From: Streptomyces sp. CB02959
Lineage (GTDB): Bacteria > Actinomycetota > Actinomycetes > Streptomycetales > Streptomycetaceae
Length of the DNA stretch: 64,000 bases
NCBI RefSeq assembly: GCF_002803155.1
Contig: NZ_NNBP01000032.1
Coordinates: forward strand, 1 to 64,000
Reading direction: 5' to 3'
In this document: positions 18,057 to 29,115 of the stretch, in pieces
Numbering within the stretch: position 1 is the stretch's first letter
Layout of the letters: the number at the start of each line of letters is the position of its first letter
Made by a program: the position numbers and the translations under genes
The notes under the pieces: generated by a model
What the model was told of the DNA's origin: nothing
Seen by the model: the letters and a program-made list of their open reading frames with translations, nothing else
The model's database searches: none

Positions 18057-18706
18057 ACGGCACCAAGGGCGGCCGGGGCCGCCGCGTCGTCCTGTGGCGC
18101 CACGGCCAGACGGCCTGGAATCTGGAACGCCGCTTCCAGGGCTCGACCGACATCGAGCTGACCGACACCGGCGTCGCCCAGGCCCGCCGCGCCGCCCGGC
18201 TGCTGGCCGCCCTGCGCCCGGACGCGATCATCGCCTCCGACCTGCGCCGGGCCGCGGCGACGGCGGGTGAGCTGGCCGATCTGACGCGGCTGGACGTGTC
18301 CCACGACGCCGCGCTGCGGGAGACCTACGCGGGCGCCTGGCAGGGCCTGACGCACGACGAGATCCTCGCGCAGTACGGCGCGGAGTACGCCGCCTGGAAG
18401 CGCGGTGAGCCGGTGCGCCGCGGCGGGGGCGAACTGGAGACCGAGGTCGCCGATCGGGCCGCACCGGTCGTCCTCCACCACGCCGACAAGCTCCCCGACG
18501 ACGGCACGCTGGTTGTCGTCAGCCACGGCGGCACCATCCGCACCACCATCGGGCGGCTGCTCGGCCTGGAGTCCCACCACTGGGAGGGGCTGGGCGGTCT
18601 GTCGAACTGCTGCTGGTCCGTGCTGGGCGAGGGCGCACGCGGCTGGCGGCTGCTGGAGCACAACGCCGGCACCCTGCCGGAGCCGGTGCTCGGCGACGAC
18701 GACTGA
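18053..18706 (+). CDS. Histidine phosphatase (phosphoglycerate mutase-like)
   Basis: 217 residues. The RHG motif (LWRHGQTAWNLERRFQG), the ETYAGAWQGLTHDEI region and the second catalytic histidine in VVVSHGGTIRTTIGR define the histidine phosphatase superfamily. Substrate is unknown. No ATG or GTG lies in frame near the homologous N-terminus; the best start is CTG at 18053, overlapping the rsfS stop as CTGA with a GGAG before it. The next in-frame candidates lie over 100 bp inside rsfS. Coupled to rsfS. Confidence 0.88.
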   Translation: MNGTKGGRGRRVVLWRHGQTAWNLERRFQGSTDIELTDTGVAQARRAARLLAALRPDAIIASDLRRAAATAGELADLTRLDVSHDAALRETYAGAWQGLTHDEILAQYGAEYAAWKRGEPVRRGGGELETEVADRAAPVVLHHADKLPDDGTLVVVSHGGTIRTTIGRLLGLESHHWEGLGGLSNCCWSVLGEGARGWRLLEHNAGTLPEPVLGDDD

Positions 18707-18736
18707 GCCCCCGGAGCGGGGGCGGCCGGGCCGGAT

Positions 18737-18766
18737 TTCACATCCGGGCAGGTCGCAGGCTAGAGT
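18737..18766 (+). promoter_or_regulatory. Promoter of first tRNA-Ala gene
   Basis: TTCACA (18737-18742), an 18-nt spacer and TAGAGT (18761-18766), about 54 nt upstream of the mature tRNA end. Confidence 0.45.
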
Positions 18767-18820
18767 TCTTCTTGTTCGCGGCGCCGCCGGGGAAAACCCC
18801 GGAGGAACGGAACAAGACCC

Positions 18821-18893
18821 GGGGCTATAGCTCAGTTGGTAGAGCGCCTGCATGGCATGCAGGAGGTCAGGAGTTCAATTCTCCTTAGCTCCA
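18821..18893 (+). tRNA. tRNA-Ala (GGC), copy 1
   Basis: 73 nt forming a full cloverleaf: acceptor GGGGCTA/TAGCTCC, D-stem GCTC/GAGC, anticodon stem CCTGC/GCAGG with loop ATGGCAT (anticodon GGC), and T-stem AGGAG/CTCCT with TTCAATT. Discriminator A; CCA is not encoded. Identical to the copy at 23211-23283. Confidence 0.97.
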
Positions 18894-18903
18894 CAGCCCG
18901 GAA

Positions 18904-18934
18904 GATCCCGCCTCCCTCAGGAGGCGGGATCTTT
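18904..18934 (+). terminator. Terminator of tRNA-Ala copy 1
   Basis: A 12-bp perfect stem GATCCCGCCTCC/GGAGGCGGGATC with a CTCA loop, then TTT. Confidence 0.85.
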
Positions 18935-19038
18935 GCGTTGCGGCCGGGTGTTGCTTCACTGCGGGGCTGTCGCGGGCGCGTGGGTGTGACGCCGAGCCGG
19001 GAGACGGCGCGTCGCTTCCTGCGGACCCATGCGCTACG

Positions 19039-19594
19039 TCACTCCGCCGCAGTGGGCTGCTGTGCGGCTGTGGTGCCGCTGTGCTCCCACCTCCGCTCCA
19101 GGTCCATGCAGGCCTCGGAGGCGGGCCGCAGATGCTCGGGGCAGCCGGTGAGCGGGTCATGGAGCGTGCGCAGCACCTCCGTCAGCCGCCGGCTCTCCTC
19201 GTCGGCCGGGGTGTAGACCACGATCCGGGTCTCCGGGACCCCGCCCACCGCCAGTGACGTGGAGACCAGCCGTATCTCGCCGACCGAGGCGTGCTGGATC
19301 ACCTTCGTGCGGTTGCCGTGCGGGGCGACGTCCCCGGCCGCCCACAGGCGGGCGAACTCCGCACTGGCCCGCGACAGCCGGGCGATCAGGGACTCCCAGG
19401 AGGGCTCGCCGACGTGCCGCCCGTAGGCGCCGCGGAGTTGGGCCACCAGCGCCGGGAACTCCTCGTCGCGGTTGCGGAACGTGCAGCAGCACGGGGGCGT
19501 CGTGAACAGCTGCCACAGGACGTTGCGGGCCGGGCCGCGGGCGAGCGCGATGGTGGGGAAGACGCCCTCGTAGGCGGAGTTGGACGCCTTCATC
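19039..19594 (-). pseudogene. MmyB-like regulator, N-terminus missing
   Basis: The frame encodes the ligand-binding half of an XRE-family regulator with an MmyB-like domain: FPTIALARGPARNVLWQLF, FPALVAQLRGAYGRH, SASAEFARLWAAGDV-like (RASAEFARLWAAGDV) and IRLVSTSLAV...RIVVYTPADEESRRL. The N-terminal helix-turn-helix expected in this family is absent: homologous sequence stops near 19594, where the divergent MFS reading frame begins. The frame stays open to 19662 only as antisense of the MFS gene. Without the DNA-binding domain it is probably non-functional. Confidence 0.65.
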
Positions 19595-20902
19595 GTCAAT
19601 GTCGCCACCCCCTCGATCGGCGCCGATCTGCACGCCTCGGGGGCCGCGCTGCAACTCGTCATCGCCGGCTACACCATCGCGTACGCGGTGCTGCTCGTCA
19701 CCAGGGCCCGGCTCGGTGAACTGCTCGGCCCGCGGCGGACGTTCCTGGCCGGGCTCGCGGTCTTCACCGGCGCCTCGCTGGCCTGCGGACTGGCCGCGGA
19801 CGCCGGTCAGCTGATCGCGTTCCGGGTCGTCCAGGGGGCCGGTGCCGCGGTGATGCTCCCGCAGGTGCTGGGGCTGATCCAGCGGACGTTCACGGGTGCC
19901 GCGCGGACCCGGGCCATCGGGGCGTACACCGGGGTGCTGGCGATCGGGGCGGTCAGCGGGCAGATCGCCGGTGGGGTGCTGGTCAGCGCGGACCTCTTCG
20001 GCGCGGGCTGGCGGCCGGTGTTCCTGGTGAACGTGCCGATCGGCGCGCTGCTGCTGGCGGCCGGGCCGCGGCTGATCCCCCGGGACCGGCCGTCCGGTGC
20101 GGCGCGCGGGCTGGACCTGCCCGGACTGGTGCTGCTGGCGGGGGCGTTGGGCCTGGTGACGGTCCCGCTGGTGCTCGGCCAGGAGACCGGGTGGCCGCAG
20201 TGGTCCTGGTGGTCGCTGGGCGGCGGCGGGCTCCTGCTGGCGGCGTTCGCGGCGCACGAGGCGGCCCGGGCGCGGAGGGGCGGGGCGCCGCTGATCGCGC
20301 CCCGGGTGGCGGGTGCGCCGGGGATGCCCGTGAAGGTGGTCCGGATCGCCGAGGTGATGGCTGTCAACGCGGGCTGTATGTTCGCGCTGACGCTGCACTT
20401 CCAGAACGCGCTCCACTACAGCGCGCTGCGCACCGGGCTGACCTTCGTGCCGACGTCGTTGGCCTACGGGGCGGTGGGGTTGTGGTGGCGGCGGTTGCCG
20501 CAGCGGGTGCACCATCTGCTGGTCCCGAGCGGGTTCGCGCTGATCTGTGTGGCGCTGCTCGGGATCGGGTTGGCGCTCAAGGGCGGCGGGGACGGCGGGG
20601 GATGGGTGTTCGTGGCGTACACCGGGCTGGGTGCCGGGTTCGGCTTCGCCCACAGTGCCAATCTGGCCGCCGCGTTGGCGTCCGTCCGTACGGAGGACGC
20701 GGCGGACGCGAGCGGGCTGGTGGTGACCGTGAACCAGGTGGGACTCCTGCTCGGAACCTCGCTTTTCGGGACGCTCTTCCGGAACCGGCTGGCGGCTGAG
20801 GGGGCGGGTGGGGCGTCACGGGCGTTGTGGGGGAGTGTTCTCGCGCTGAGCGGCACGGCGGCGCTCGGCGGGCTGGTCGGGGCGCTCCGTAGGCGGACCT
20901 GA
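19580..20902 (+). pseudogene. MFS transporter (DHA2-like), first helix missing
   Basis: About 440 residues from a possible TTG at 19580. The protein starts LDAFIVNVATPSIGADL, which in DHA2-type drug/proton antiporters is the end of helix 1; the loop ARLGELLGPRR (motif A, slightly altered) and motif C-like GPxxGG-type region (GAVSGQIAGG) follow, with about 12 further helices. The missing start and promoter, and the head-to-head join with a decapitated MmyB-like regulator, indicate a deletion that removed the shared intergenic region and both 5' ends. The remainder is intact, so residual expression cannot be excluded. Confidence 0.65.
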
Positions 20903-20959
20903 CCCGGTGGGCGGTCCGTGGCAGAATCGGACGGCGCCGCCAGGGGAGGAGAGATCGCG

Positions 20960-21136
20960 ATGCCCGCCAGCATCCTTGGGCAGGTCGACGACCCGCCCGG
21001 CCCGACCGCCGTCCGCGACGCTGCGGGCGTGACGCTCCAGTGCCCCGCGTGCGGCTCCTCCCGCGTCGCGCAGGCGCTGGGCGACAACGGCGGTGTTCCT
21101 TTCGTCTGTACGGCCTGCGGCCGCAGTTGGAGCTGA
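20960..21136 (+). CDS. Small Cys-rich (zinc-ribbon-like) protein
   Basis: 58 residues, ATG with GGGGAGGAGA upstream. CPACGSS at about 33-39 and CTACGRSWS at the C-terminus give two CxxC pairs, a typical zinc ribbon. The rest is short and polar. It is 3 bp upstream of another small Cys-containing gene and probably translated with it. Function unknown. Confidence 0.65.
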   Translation: MPASILGQVDDPPGPTAVRDAAGVTLQCPACGSSRVAQALGDNGGVPFVCTACGRSWS

Positions 21137-21139
21137 TGG

Positions 21140-21373
21140 ATGGGCGCCCACAGCAGGAAGTGCGACTGGTGCGGCAGCGGTACGCCGATCGTCCGCGACA
21201 TGGAGCCGGTCAACGCCGATTACCAGTACTGGTGCGAGGAATGTGCGCGCGCCCTGGTCATAAAAGGCGACCCCATCGAGACCTACCGTGAGCTCGAAGG
21301 GGAGCCGATCTACGGCCGGCTGCTCGAGGAGCACTGCACGCTGAAACGGTTCTACTCCTTCGCCACGGCCTGA
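21140..21373 (+). CDS. Small zinc-finger-like protein
   Basis: 77 residues with two CxxC pairs (CDWCGSG near residue 8 and CEECARAL near 32) and an acidic, helical C-terminal half ending LKRFYSFATA. It follows the 58-residue zinc-ribbon gene directly. Coding is supported by the spacing and Cys pattern. The family is not recognised; a nucleic-acid or protein-binding role is only a suggestion. Confidence 0.65.
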   Translation: MGAHSRKCDWCGSGTPIVRDMEPVNADYQYWCEECARALVIKGDPIETYRELEGEPIYGRLLEEHCTLKRFYSFATA

Positions 21374-21635
21374 GTAGGGTCGTGCGCCGGGCAGGCGGGA
21401 CCGGGATGACCCGGAACGTCAGCAAGCAGTCATTTCCCGGCCCGTGTTGTGCGAGTGCGAACAGTTTCGATCGTTTTCGATGGTCCGGAATTCCCGTGGA
21501 ACGGCGAGGCGTTCACGCCTCGGAACCCGCCGCCGGAACGGCCGGCCGCGGGACCGCGGCAGCGTGACGGAGCAGGCGGCACGACGGGGGCGGACATGAC
21601 GACGATCGGCAGCACACGAGCGGTGACGGGGACGG

Positions 21636-23045
21636 TCATGGGCCGGGGGGCCCGGCAGGACCGGACGGGGAAGCGGGCCCGGATACGGAATCCGGCCCGG
21701 ATCCGGACGTGGCCTCGCCCCCGGGCGACATCGCAGACCCGGATATCGCGGCGCTGTCCGTCGGGCGCCTGAGCCGCACCGCGGTCAGCACCAGCAGGGT
21801 GACCCCGGCCAGCGGGTAGACCGCGGAGAGCAGCATCTGCCCGGCGTTCTGGTGGAGTTCCTCGTGCTGGTGCCAGCGGTGTGGCACCCACCACAGGGCG
21901 AACGAGCAGAACAGCAGCCCCATCGCGCCGGTCATCGCCCACCAGCGGCGGGCCGGGGTGCCCGAGTGCCGCAGCGCCTCGGAGCCCAGCAGGATCAGCA
22001 TCGGTACGCCCCACACCCAGTGGTGCGACCAGGAGATCGGGCTGATCAGCAGGGCGGTGGCCGCGCAGGTCAGCACGGCCCAGGCGCGCTCGCCGCGCAG
22101 CAGCGCCGCGGCGGCCAGCGCCAGCCCGGCGGCGGCCGCCAGCGCGGCCAGGACGAGCCAGGCGGCGCCGGGGTCGTGGGTGTGCAGCAGCCGGGCCAGG
22201 GCGCCGCGCAGCGACTGGTTCGCGGTGATCTCCACCTCGCCGACCCGGTCGGCGGCGAACACGATCTCGGTCCAGAAGCGGTGCGAGTCGCGCGGCAGCA
22301 CGACCGCGGAGAGGAGGGCGGTGGCGCAGAACGTTCCGGTGGCGACGACGGCCTGCCGCAGCCAGGGGTTCCAGGCCGCGCGCCACCCCGCGCCCGAGCG
22401 CAGCCGCCGGACGGCGAGGACCGTGCCGGCCAGGGCGAGGAAGACGGCGAACAGTGCCGGGGTCAGCTTGATGCCGGCCGCGATGCCGATGCCGATGCCG
22501 GCCCAGCGATTGGTGTCCCGGCGGGTCAGGTCCCACAGCACCAGTACGGCGAGCGCGAGGTTGATCTGCCCGTAGCGCAGCGTCGTCCAGACCGGTTCGC
22601 ACCACACCAGCAGCGCGGAGAGCGCCAGTGTCGCGGCGAGCGGGGGCAGGCGTCGGGGCCGGCCGACCAGGCGGAGGGAGAGGTGGACTAGGGCGACGAG
22701 CAGCACGAGGTTCCCGGCCGTGGCCAGGGTGCGCATCACCGGGACGCCGAAGAAGGTGAGCGGGACGAACAGCAGCGCGGCGAAGGGCGGATAGGTGTTG
22801 GGCAGCCGTGCGGAGGTGGCCACCATGTCGTAGAGGTCCTTGCCGTCCCGGGCGGTCTGGCCCTCGGCGCGGTAGACCATGAGGTCCACCATCGAGACGT
22901 GCGCCAGCCGCTGCGCGACCCAGAAGGCAGCGAAGGAGACCAGGCAGGCCAGCGCCGCGGCGAGCACCGGGTGGCGGCGGATCACGCCCGCGCCCGGGTG
23001 CGGGCCGAGGTGCTCGGTGGGCTGGTCCGGATCCAGCGCAGTCAC
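21636..23045 (-). CDS. GT87-type membrane mannosyltransferase
   Basis: About 469 residues. The GTG at 23045 is chosen because GGGGAG lies about 9 nt upstream; the longer frame to 23243 would run over the tRNA. About ten hydrophobic spans and the family block VDLMVYRAEGQTARDGKDLYD...LPNTYPPFAALLFVPL mark a GT87 (DUF2029) polyprenyl-phosphate-mannose-dependent mannosyltransferase, which in actinobacteria adds mannose to lipoglycans outside the membrane. CEPVWTTLRYGQINLALAVLVLWD and the SWSHHWVW motif also fit. The C-terminal tail is Gly/Pro/Ser-rich. Acceptor unknown. Confidence 0.85.
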   Translation of the reverse strand: MTALDPDQPTEHLGPHPGAGVIRRHPVLAAALACLVSFAAFWVAQRLAHVSMVDLMVYRAEGQTARDGKDLYDMVATSARLPNTYPPFAALLFVPLTFFGVPVMRTLATAGNLVLLVALVHLSLRLVGRPRRLPPLAATLALSALLVWCEPVWTTLRYGQINLALAVLVLWDLTRRDTNRWAGIGIGIAAGIKLTPALFAVFLALAGTVLAVRRLRSGAGWRAAWNPWLRQAVVATGTFCATALLSAVVLPRDSHRFWTEIVFAADRVGEVEITANQSLRGALARLLHTHDPGAAWLVLAALAAAAGLALAAAALLRGERAWAVLTCAATALLISPISWSHHWVWGVPMLILLGSEALRHSGTPARRWWAMTGAMGLLFCSFALWWVPHRWHQHEELHQNAGQMLLSAVYPLAGVTLLVLTAVRLRRPTDSAAISGSAMSPGGEATSGSGPDSVSGPASPSGPAGPPGP

Positions 23046-23127
23046 GGCGTACGGCTCCCCAGGACGAATCGGGCACGGCTCGCCGACAGTACCTCGCGTC
23101 CCGTCGGAGGGGCTGCGGGAGAACGAT

Positions 23128-23156
23128 TTGGCAGAAGGCCGGGGGGGCCGTGTAAT
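23128..23156 (+). promoter_or_regulatory. Promoter of second tRNA-Ala gene
   Basis: TTGGCA (23128-23133), a 17-nt spacer and TGTAAT (23151-23156), or TAATGT two bases later, lie about 55 nt before the tRNA, the same distance as for copy 1. Confidence 0.45.
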
Positions 23157-23210
23157 GTAGGCGATGCCGCAGCGGGGAGCCGGAAGGAAACCGAAGCGGA
23201 GACAAGACCT

Positions 23211-23283
23211 GGGGCTATAGCTCAGTTGGTAGAGCGCCTGCATGGCATGCAGGAGGTCAGGAGTTCAATTCTCCTTAGCTCCA
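23211..23283 (+). tRNA. tRNA-Ala (GGC), copy 2
   Basis: Identical over all 73 nt to the tRNA at 18821-18893, with the same ACAAGACC just upstream of the mature end and CCA not encoded. Confidence 0.97.
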
Positions 23284-23290
23284 CAGAAGG

Positions 23291-23325
23291 CAGAGCGGGT
23301 CGTCCGTCACGGACGACCCGCTCTG
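23291..23325 (+). terminator. Terminator of tRNA-Ala copy 2
   Basis: A 15-bp perfect stem (23291-23305 with 23311-23325) with a 5-nt GTCAC loop. The stretch 23326-23631 after it holds no gene I can support; it is less GC-rich and leads into the S53 protease gene. Confidence 0.8.
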
Positions 23326-23631
23326 TCGTGCGTGTAGGGGCGGCCGGGCCCGCGATGCGGGGGTCTTCAAGGGTTGCTCTGATATTCGGTCAACAACGTG
23401 ATTGATGTGGCGAGTTGAGCGCCCTGTTCGTGATCGATTCTGCGCGCTAGTTGCCGTTCCTTGGTCTCTTCTTGGTGATCGCATAACCCTGACATGAACG
23501 GTTCACCGAAAGAGTGGCGAATCGCGTGAGCGTCACATCCGACGCATTCACCGCTGATGAGCGTGGCGCGCACCGGCGCACCGGCGCGGCGTCACCCCGC
23601 AGCGCACCGCATCGCCACAGCAGGGGGTTAC

Positions 23632-25590
23632 ATGAGAGCAAGCCGCACCAGATCACCGCGCGTCCGCGTCGGTCTGGCCTGGGCAGCGGCGCTGCCGCTG
23701 GTCGCCGGAGCGCTCGCGCTCGGTGCACCGGCCGCCGACGCCGCGGGCCACGACGGGGGCCGCCACGCGCTGCAGGGCACCAAGCCGCGGTGGGCCACCG
23801 ACCAGGCCGACCAGGGGGCCACCGCCGGCGCCACCGCGGTCAACGCCCGGGTCTACCTGGCCGGCCGCGACGCCAAGGGCCTCGCGGACTACGCCAAGGC
23901 CGTCTCCGACCCGCACTCCGCCACGTACGGGAAGTACCTGAGCCCCGCCCAGGTGCAGGCCCGCTACGGCGCGACGCAGGACCAGATAGCCAGGGTGACC
24001 GCCTGGCTGAAGAAGGCCGGCCTGACGGTCACCGGCACCACCGACCGCTATGTGACGGTCACCGGCGATGCGGCCGCCGCCCAGCGGGCCTTCGCCACCG
24101 ACCTGCACAACTACCGGAAGAACGGCCACACCTACCACGCGCCGTCGGCCACCGCCTCCGCGCCGGTGTCCGTCTCCGACGCGGTCCTGACGGTCACGGG
24201 CCTGGACAACGCGCCCCGGATGGCCCGGCACCACTCCGCCGAACTGCCGCCGCCGTCCCCCGTCTTCCGCAACTCCGGGCCGTTCTCCACGTACTACGGC
24301 TCGCGGACCAACGAGAGCCTGCCCTCGGCCTACGGGAGCAAGGCGCCGTACGCGATCAAGGGCTACACCGGCAAGCAGCTGCGCGCCGCCTACGGGGCGA
24401 AGAACTGGACCGGCAAGGGCGTCACCGTCGCGATCACCGACGCCTACGCCTCGCCGACCATCGCCAAGGACGCGGACACCTACGCCGGCCGCAACGGCGA
24501 CCCCCGTTACCGCAAGGGTCAGCTGTCGCAGGTCCTGCCGAAGGACTACACGCACATCAAGGAGTGCGGCGCGGCCGGCTGGTACGGCGAGGAGACCCTC
24601 GACGTCGAGGCCGTGCACGCGGTCGCCCCCGCCGCGGACATCGTCTACGTCGGCGCCGCCTCCTGCCAGGACGACGACCTGCTGGACTCGCTCGGCAAGG
24701 TCGTCGACGGACGCCTCGCCGACATCGTCTCCAACTCCTGGGGCGACATCGAGGCCAACGAGACCCCCGACACGGCCGCCGCCTACGACCAGATCTTCCA
24801 GCGGGGCGCCGTAGAGGGCATCGGCTTCTACTTCTCCTCCGGCGACAACGGTGACGAGGTCGCCAACACCGGCACCAAGCAGGTCGACACCCCCGCGAAC
24901 TCCGCGTGGGTGACCGCGGTCGGTGGCACCTCCCTGGCCGTCGGCAAGGGCAACAGCTACCAGTGGGAGACCGGCTGGGGCACCCAGAAGGCGGTGCTCT
25001 CCAAGGACGGCAACGACTGGACCGACTTCCCCGGCGCCTTCAACGGCGGCGCGGGCGGCGGCACCAGCAAGACCGTCGCGCAGCCCTTCTACCAGCGCGG
25101 CGTCGTCCCGGACACGCTGGCCAAGGCCAATGGTGGCGGCGCCATGCGCACCGTTCCGGACATCGCGGCCGTCGCCGACCCCAACACCGGCTTCCTGGTC
25201 GGCCAGACCCAGACCCTGCCCGGCGGCAAGCTCGGCTACGAGGAGTACCGCATCGGCGGCACCTCCCTGGCCGCGCCGGTCATCGCGGGCGTCCAGGCAC
25301 TGGCCCAGCAGGCCCGGCACGGCATCGCCATCGGCTTCGCCAACCCGTCCATCTACCAGCGCTACGGCACCTCCGCGCTGCACGACGTGACCGACCACCC
25401 GCTGGGTGCCGGCCGTGACCTGGCGGTCGTCCGGGTCGACTTCGCCAACGGCATCGACGCCAGCAAGGGCACCATCACCTCGCTGCGCAGCCTCGGCAAG
25501 GACAGCTCGCTGCACGCCACCGTCGGCTACGACGACGTCACCGGCGTCGGCACCCCGGGGGCCGGCTACGTGAGCTCCTACCGCCCCTGA
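23632..25590 (+). CDS. Secreted S53 (sedolisin/kumamolisin) protease
   Basis: 652 residues. A signal peptide (RASRTRSPRVRVGL, hydrophobic core, then ADAAG, cleavage near residue 39) targets it for export. An activation pro-domain spans about 50-200 and the S53 domain about 240-645. Catalytic Glu-Asp lie in GEETLDVE (E320 and D324 by my count) and Ser in GGTSLAAPVIAG (about S545); the calcium-site segment near GVGTPGAGYV is at the end. S53 enzymes are acid-acting serine carboxyl proteases that autoactivate outside the cell. ATG at 23632 has AGGGGG upstream. Confidence 0.93.
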   Translation: MRASRTRSPRVRVGLAWAAALPLVAGALALGAPAADAAGHDGGRHALQGTKPRWATDQADQGATAGATAVNARVYLAGRDAKGLADYAKAVSDPHSATYGKYLSPAQVQARYGATQDQIARVTAWLKKAGLTVTGTTDRYVTVTGDAAAAQRAFATDLHNYRKNGHTYHAPSATASAPVSVSDAVLTVTGLDNAPRMARHHSAELPPPSPVFRNSGPFSTYYGSRTNESLPSAYGSKAPYAIKGYTGKQLRAAYGAKNWTGKGVTVAITDAYASPTIAKDADTYAGRNGDPRYRKGQLSQVLPKDYTHIKECGAAGWYGEETLDVEAVHAVAPAADIVYVGAASCQDDDLLDSLGKVVDGRLADIVSNSWGDIEANETPDTAAAYDQIFQRGAVEGIGFYFSSGDNGDEVANTGTKQVDTPANSAWVTAVGGTSLAVGKGNSYQWETGWGTQKAVLSKDGNDWTDFPGAFNGGAGGGTSKTVAQPFYQRGVVPDTLAKANGGGAMRTVPDIAAVADPNTGFLVGQTQTLPGGKLGYEEYRIGGTSLAAPVIAGVQALAQQARHGIAIGFANPSIYQRYGTSALHDVTDHPLGAGRDLAVVRVDFANGIDASKGTITSLRSLGKDSSLHATVGYDDVTGVGTPGAGYVSSYRP

Positions 25591-25667
25591 CGCAGGGGTA
25601 CCGCACCTCCCTCCCCGCAGACCCGTGACCTCACGGGCGCGGCGGTAGGACAACGGGTGCAACGGGT

Positions 25668-25706
25668 CAGGGCCCGCGCCGGGGGGAATCCCGGGCGCGG
25701 GCCCTG
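25668..25706 (+). terminator. Terminator after the S53 protease gene
   Basis: A 13-bp perfect stem (25668-25680 with 25694-25706) around a 13-nt loop, just upstream of the leuS leader promoter. Confidence 0.6.
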
Positions 25707-25718
25707 GGTGCCCTGCGG

Positions 25719-25724
25719 TACCCT
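25719..25724 (+). promoter_or_regulatory. -10 box for the leuS leader transcript
   Basis: TACCCT is 6 nt upstream of the leader-peptide ATG at 25731, so the leader RNA should start at or near that ATG. No clear -35 box is seen. Confidence 0.5.
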
Positions 25725-25730
25725 GGCGCC

Positions 25731-25769
25731 ATGTGTGCCGTACGCCTTCTGCTTAGCGGGCCGCGCTGA
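25731..25769 (+). CDS. Leucine-codon leader peptide of leuS
   Basis: A 12-codon frame, MCAVRLLLSGPR, with three consecutive leucine codons CTT-CTG-CTT; CTT is rare in this genome. It sits at the start of the proposed transcript and is followed by a large hairpin and a U-tract terminator before leuS. This is the classical arrangement for ribosome-mediated attenuation: stalling on Leu codons when Leu-tRNA is short would favour read-through into leuS. It is inferred from sequence only. Confidence 0.6.
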   Translation: MCAVRLLLSGPR

Positions 25770-25775
25770 TCAGTC

Positions 25776-25849
25776 CCGACCGGGCCCTTCACTGTGGCCG
25801 CCCGGGTCGGCATCGGCGCGGCTTCCCCTCCTGCGAGAGGGGCATTTTT
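25776..25849 (+). promoter_or_regulatory. leuS transcription attenuator
   Basis: A first hairpin pairs 25776-25785 with 25800-25810 (one bulge). A terminator hairpin CCCCTC/GAGGGG (25825-25830 with 25837-25842) is followed by CATTTTT. An alternative pairing exists between GCCGCGC (25760-25766, just after the Leu codons) and GCGCGGC (25816-25822). The stem of the terminator is short but the T-run is unusual for this GC-rich DNA. Confidence 0.55.
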
Positions 25850-25913
25850 GTTTCCGCAGGAGCCGTGTCCGCAGCAGCCGCAGGCAGAGACGATCGATGG
25901 AGCTTTGAGGACG

Positions 25914-28841
<2,928 letters not shown>

Positions 28842-29115
28842 GCCGGACAGCGGCGTGTGGGCCGGGGCGGCGGTGACCCCGCACCCGGCCCCCCGGCGGC
28901 CGAGCCGACCGCCGGAACCCACCGGGATCGCGCCTGACCTGGCCTTCTGCGGGCCGGGGCGGTGCGCGGGGCTGGTGTTCCGCATGCGTATAGGTGGTTT
29001 CCCCTACGGGCAGGTTGGGGGTTCGTTTGGAACCCGTGACCTGCCCGACGCGTTTACCGTGGAGGTACGGGCGCCGGCACAGAACCGGCGCCGCCGACGC
29101 CTCTGGGGAGTGCCC

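Noticed and set aside
21430..21635. Repeated TTTCGAT in the gap before the GT87 gene as an operator
   Set aside because: The two copies are too short and irregular to distinguish from chance.
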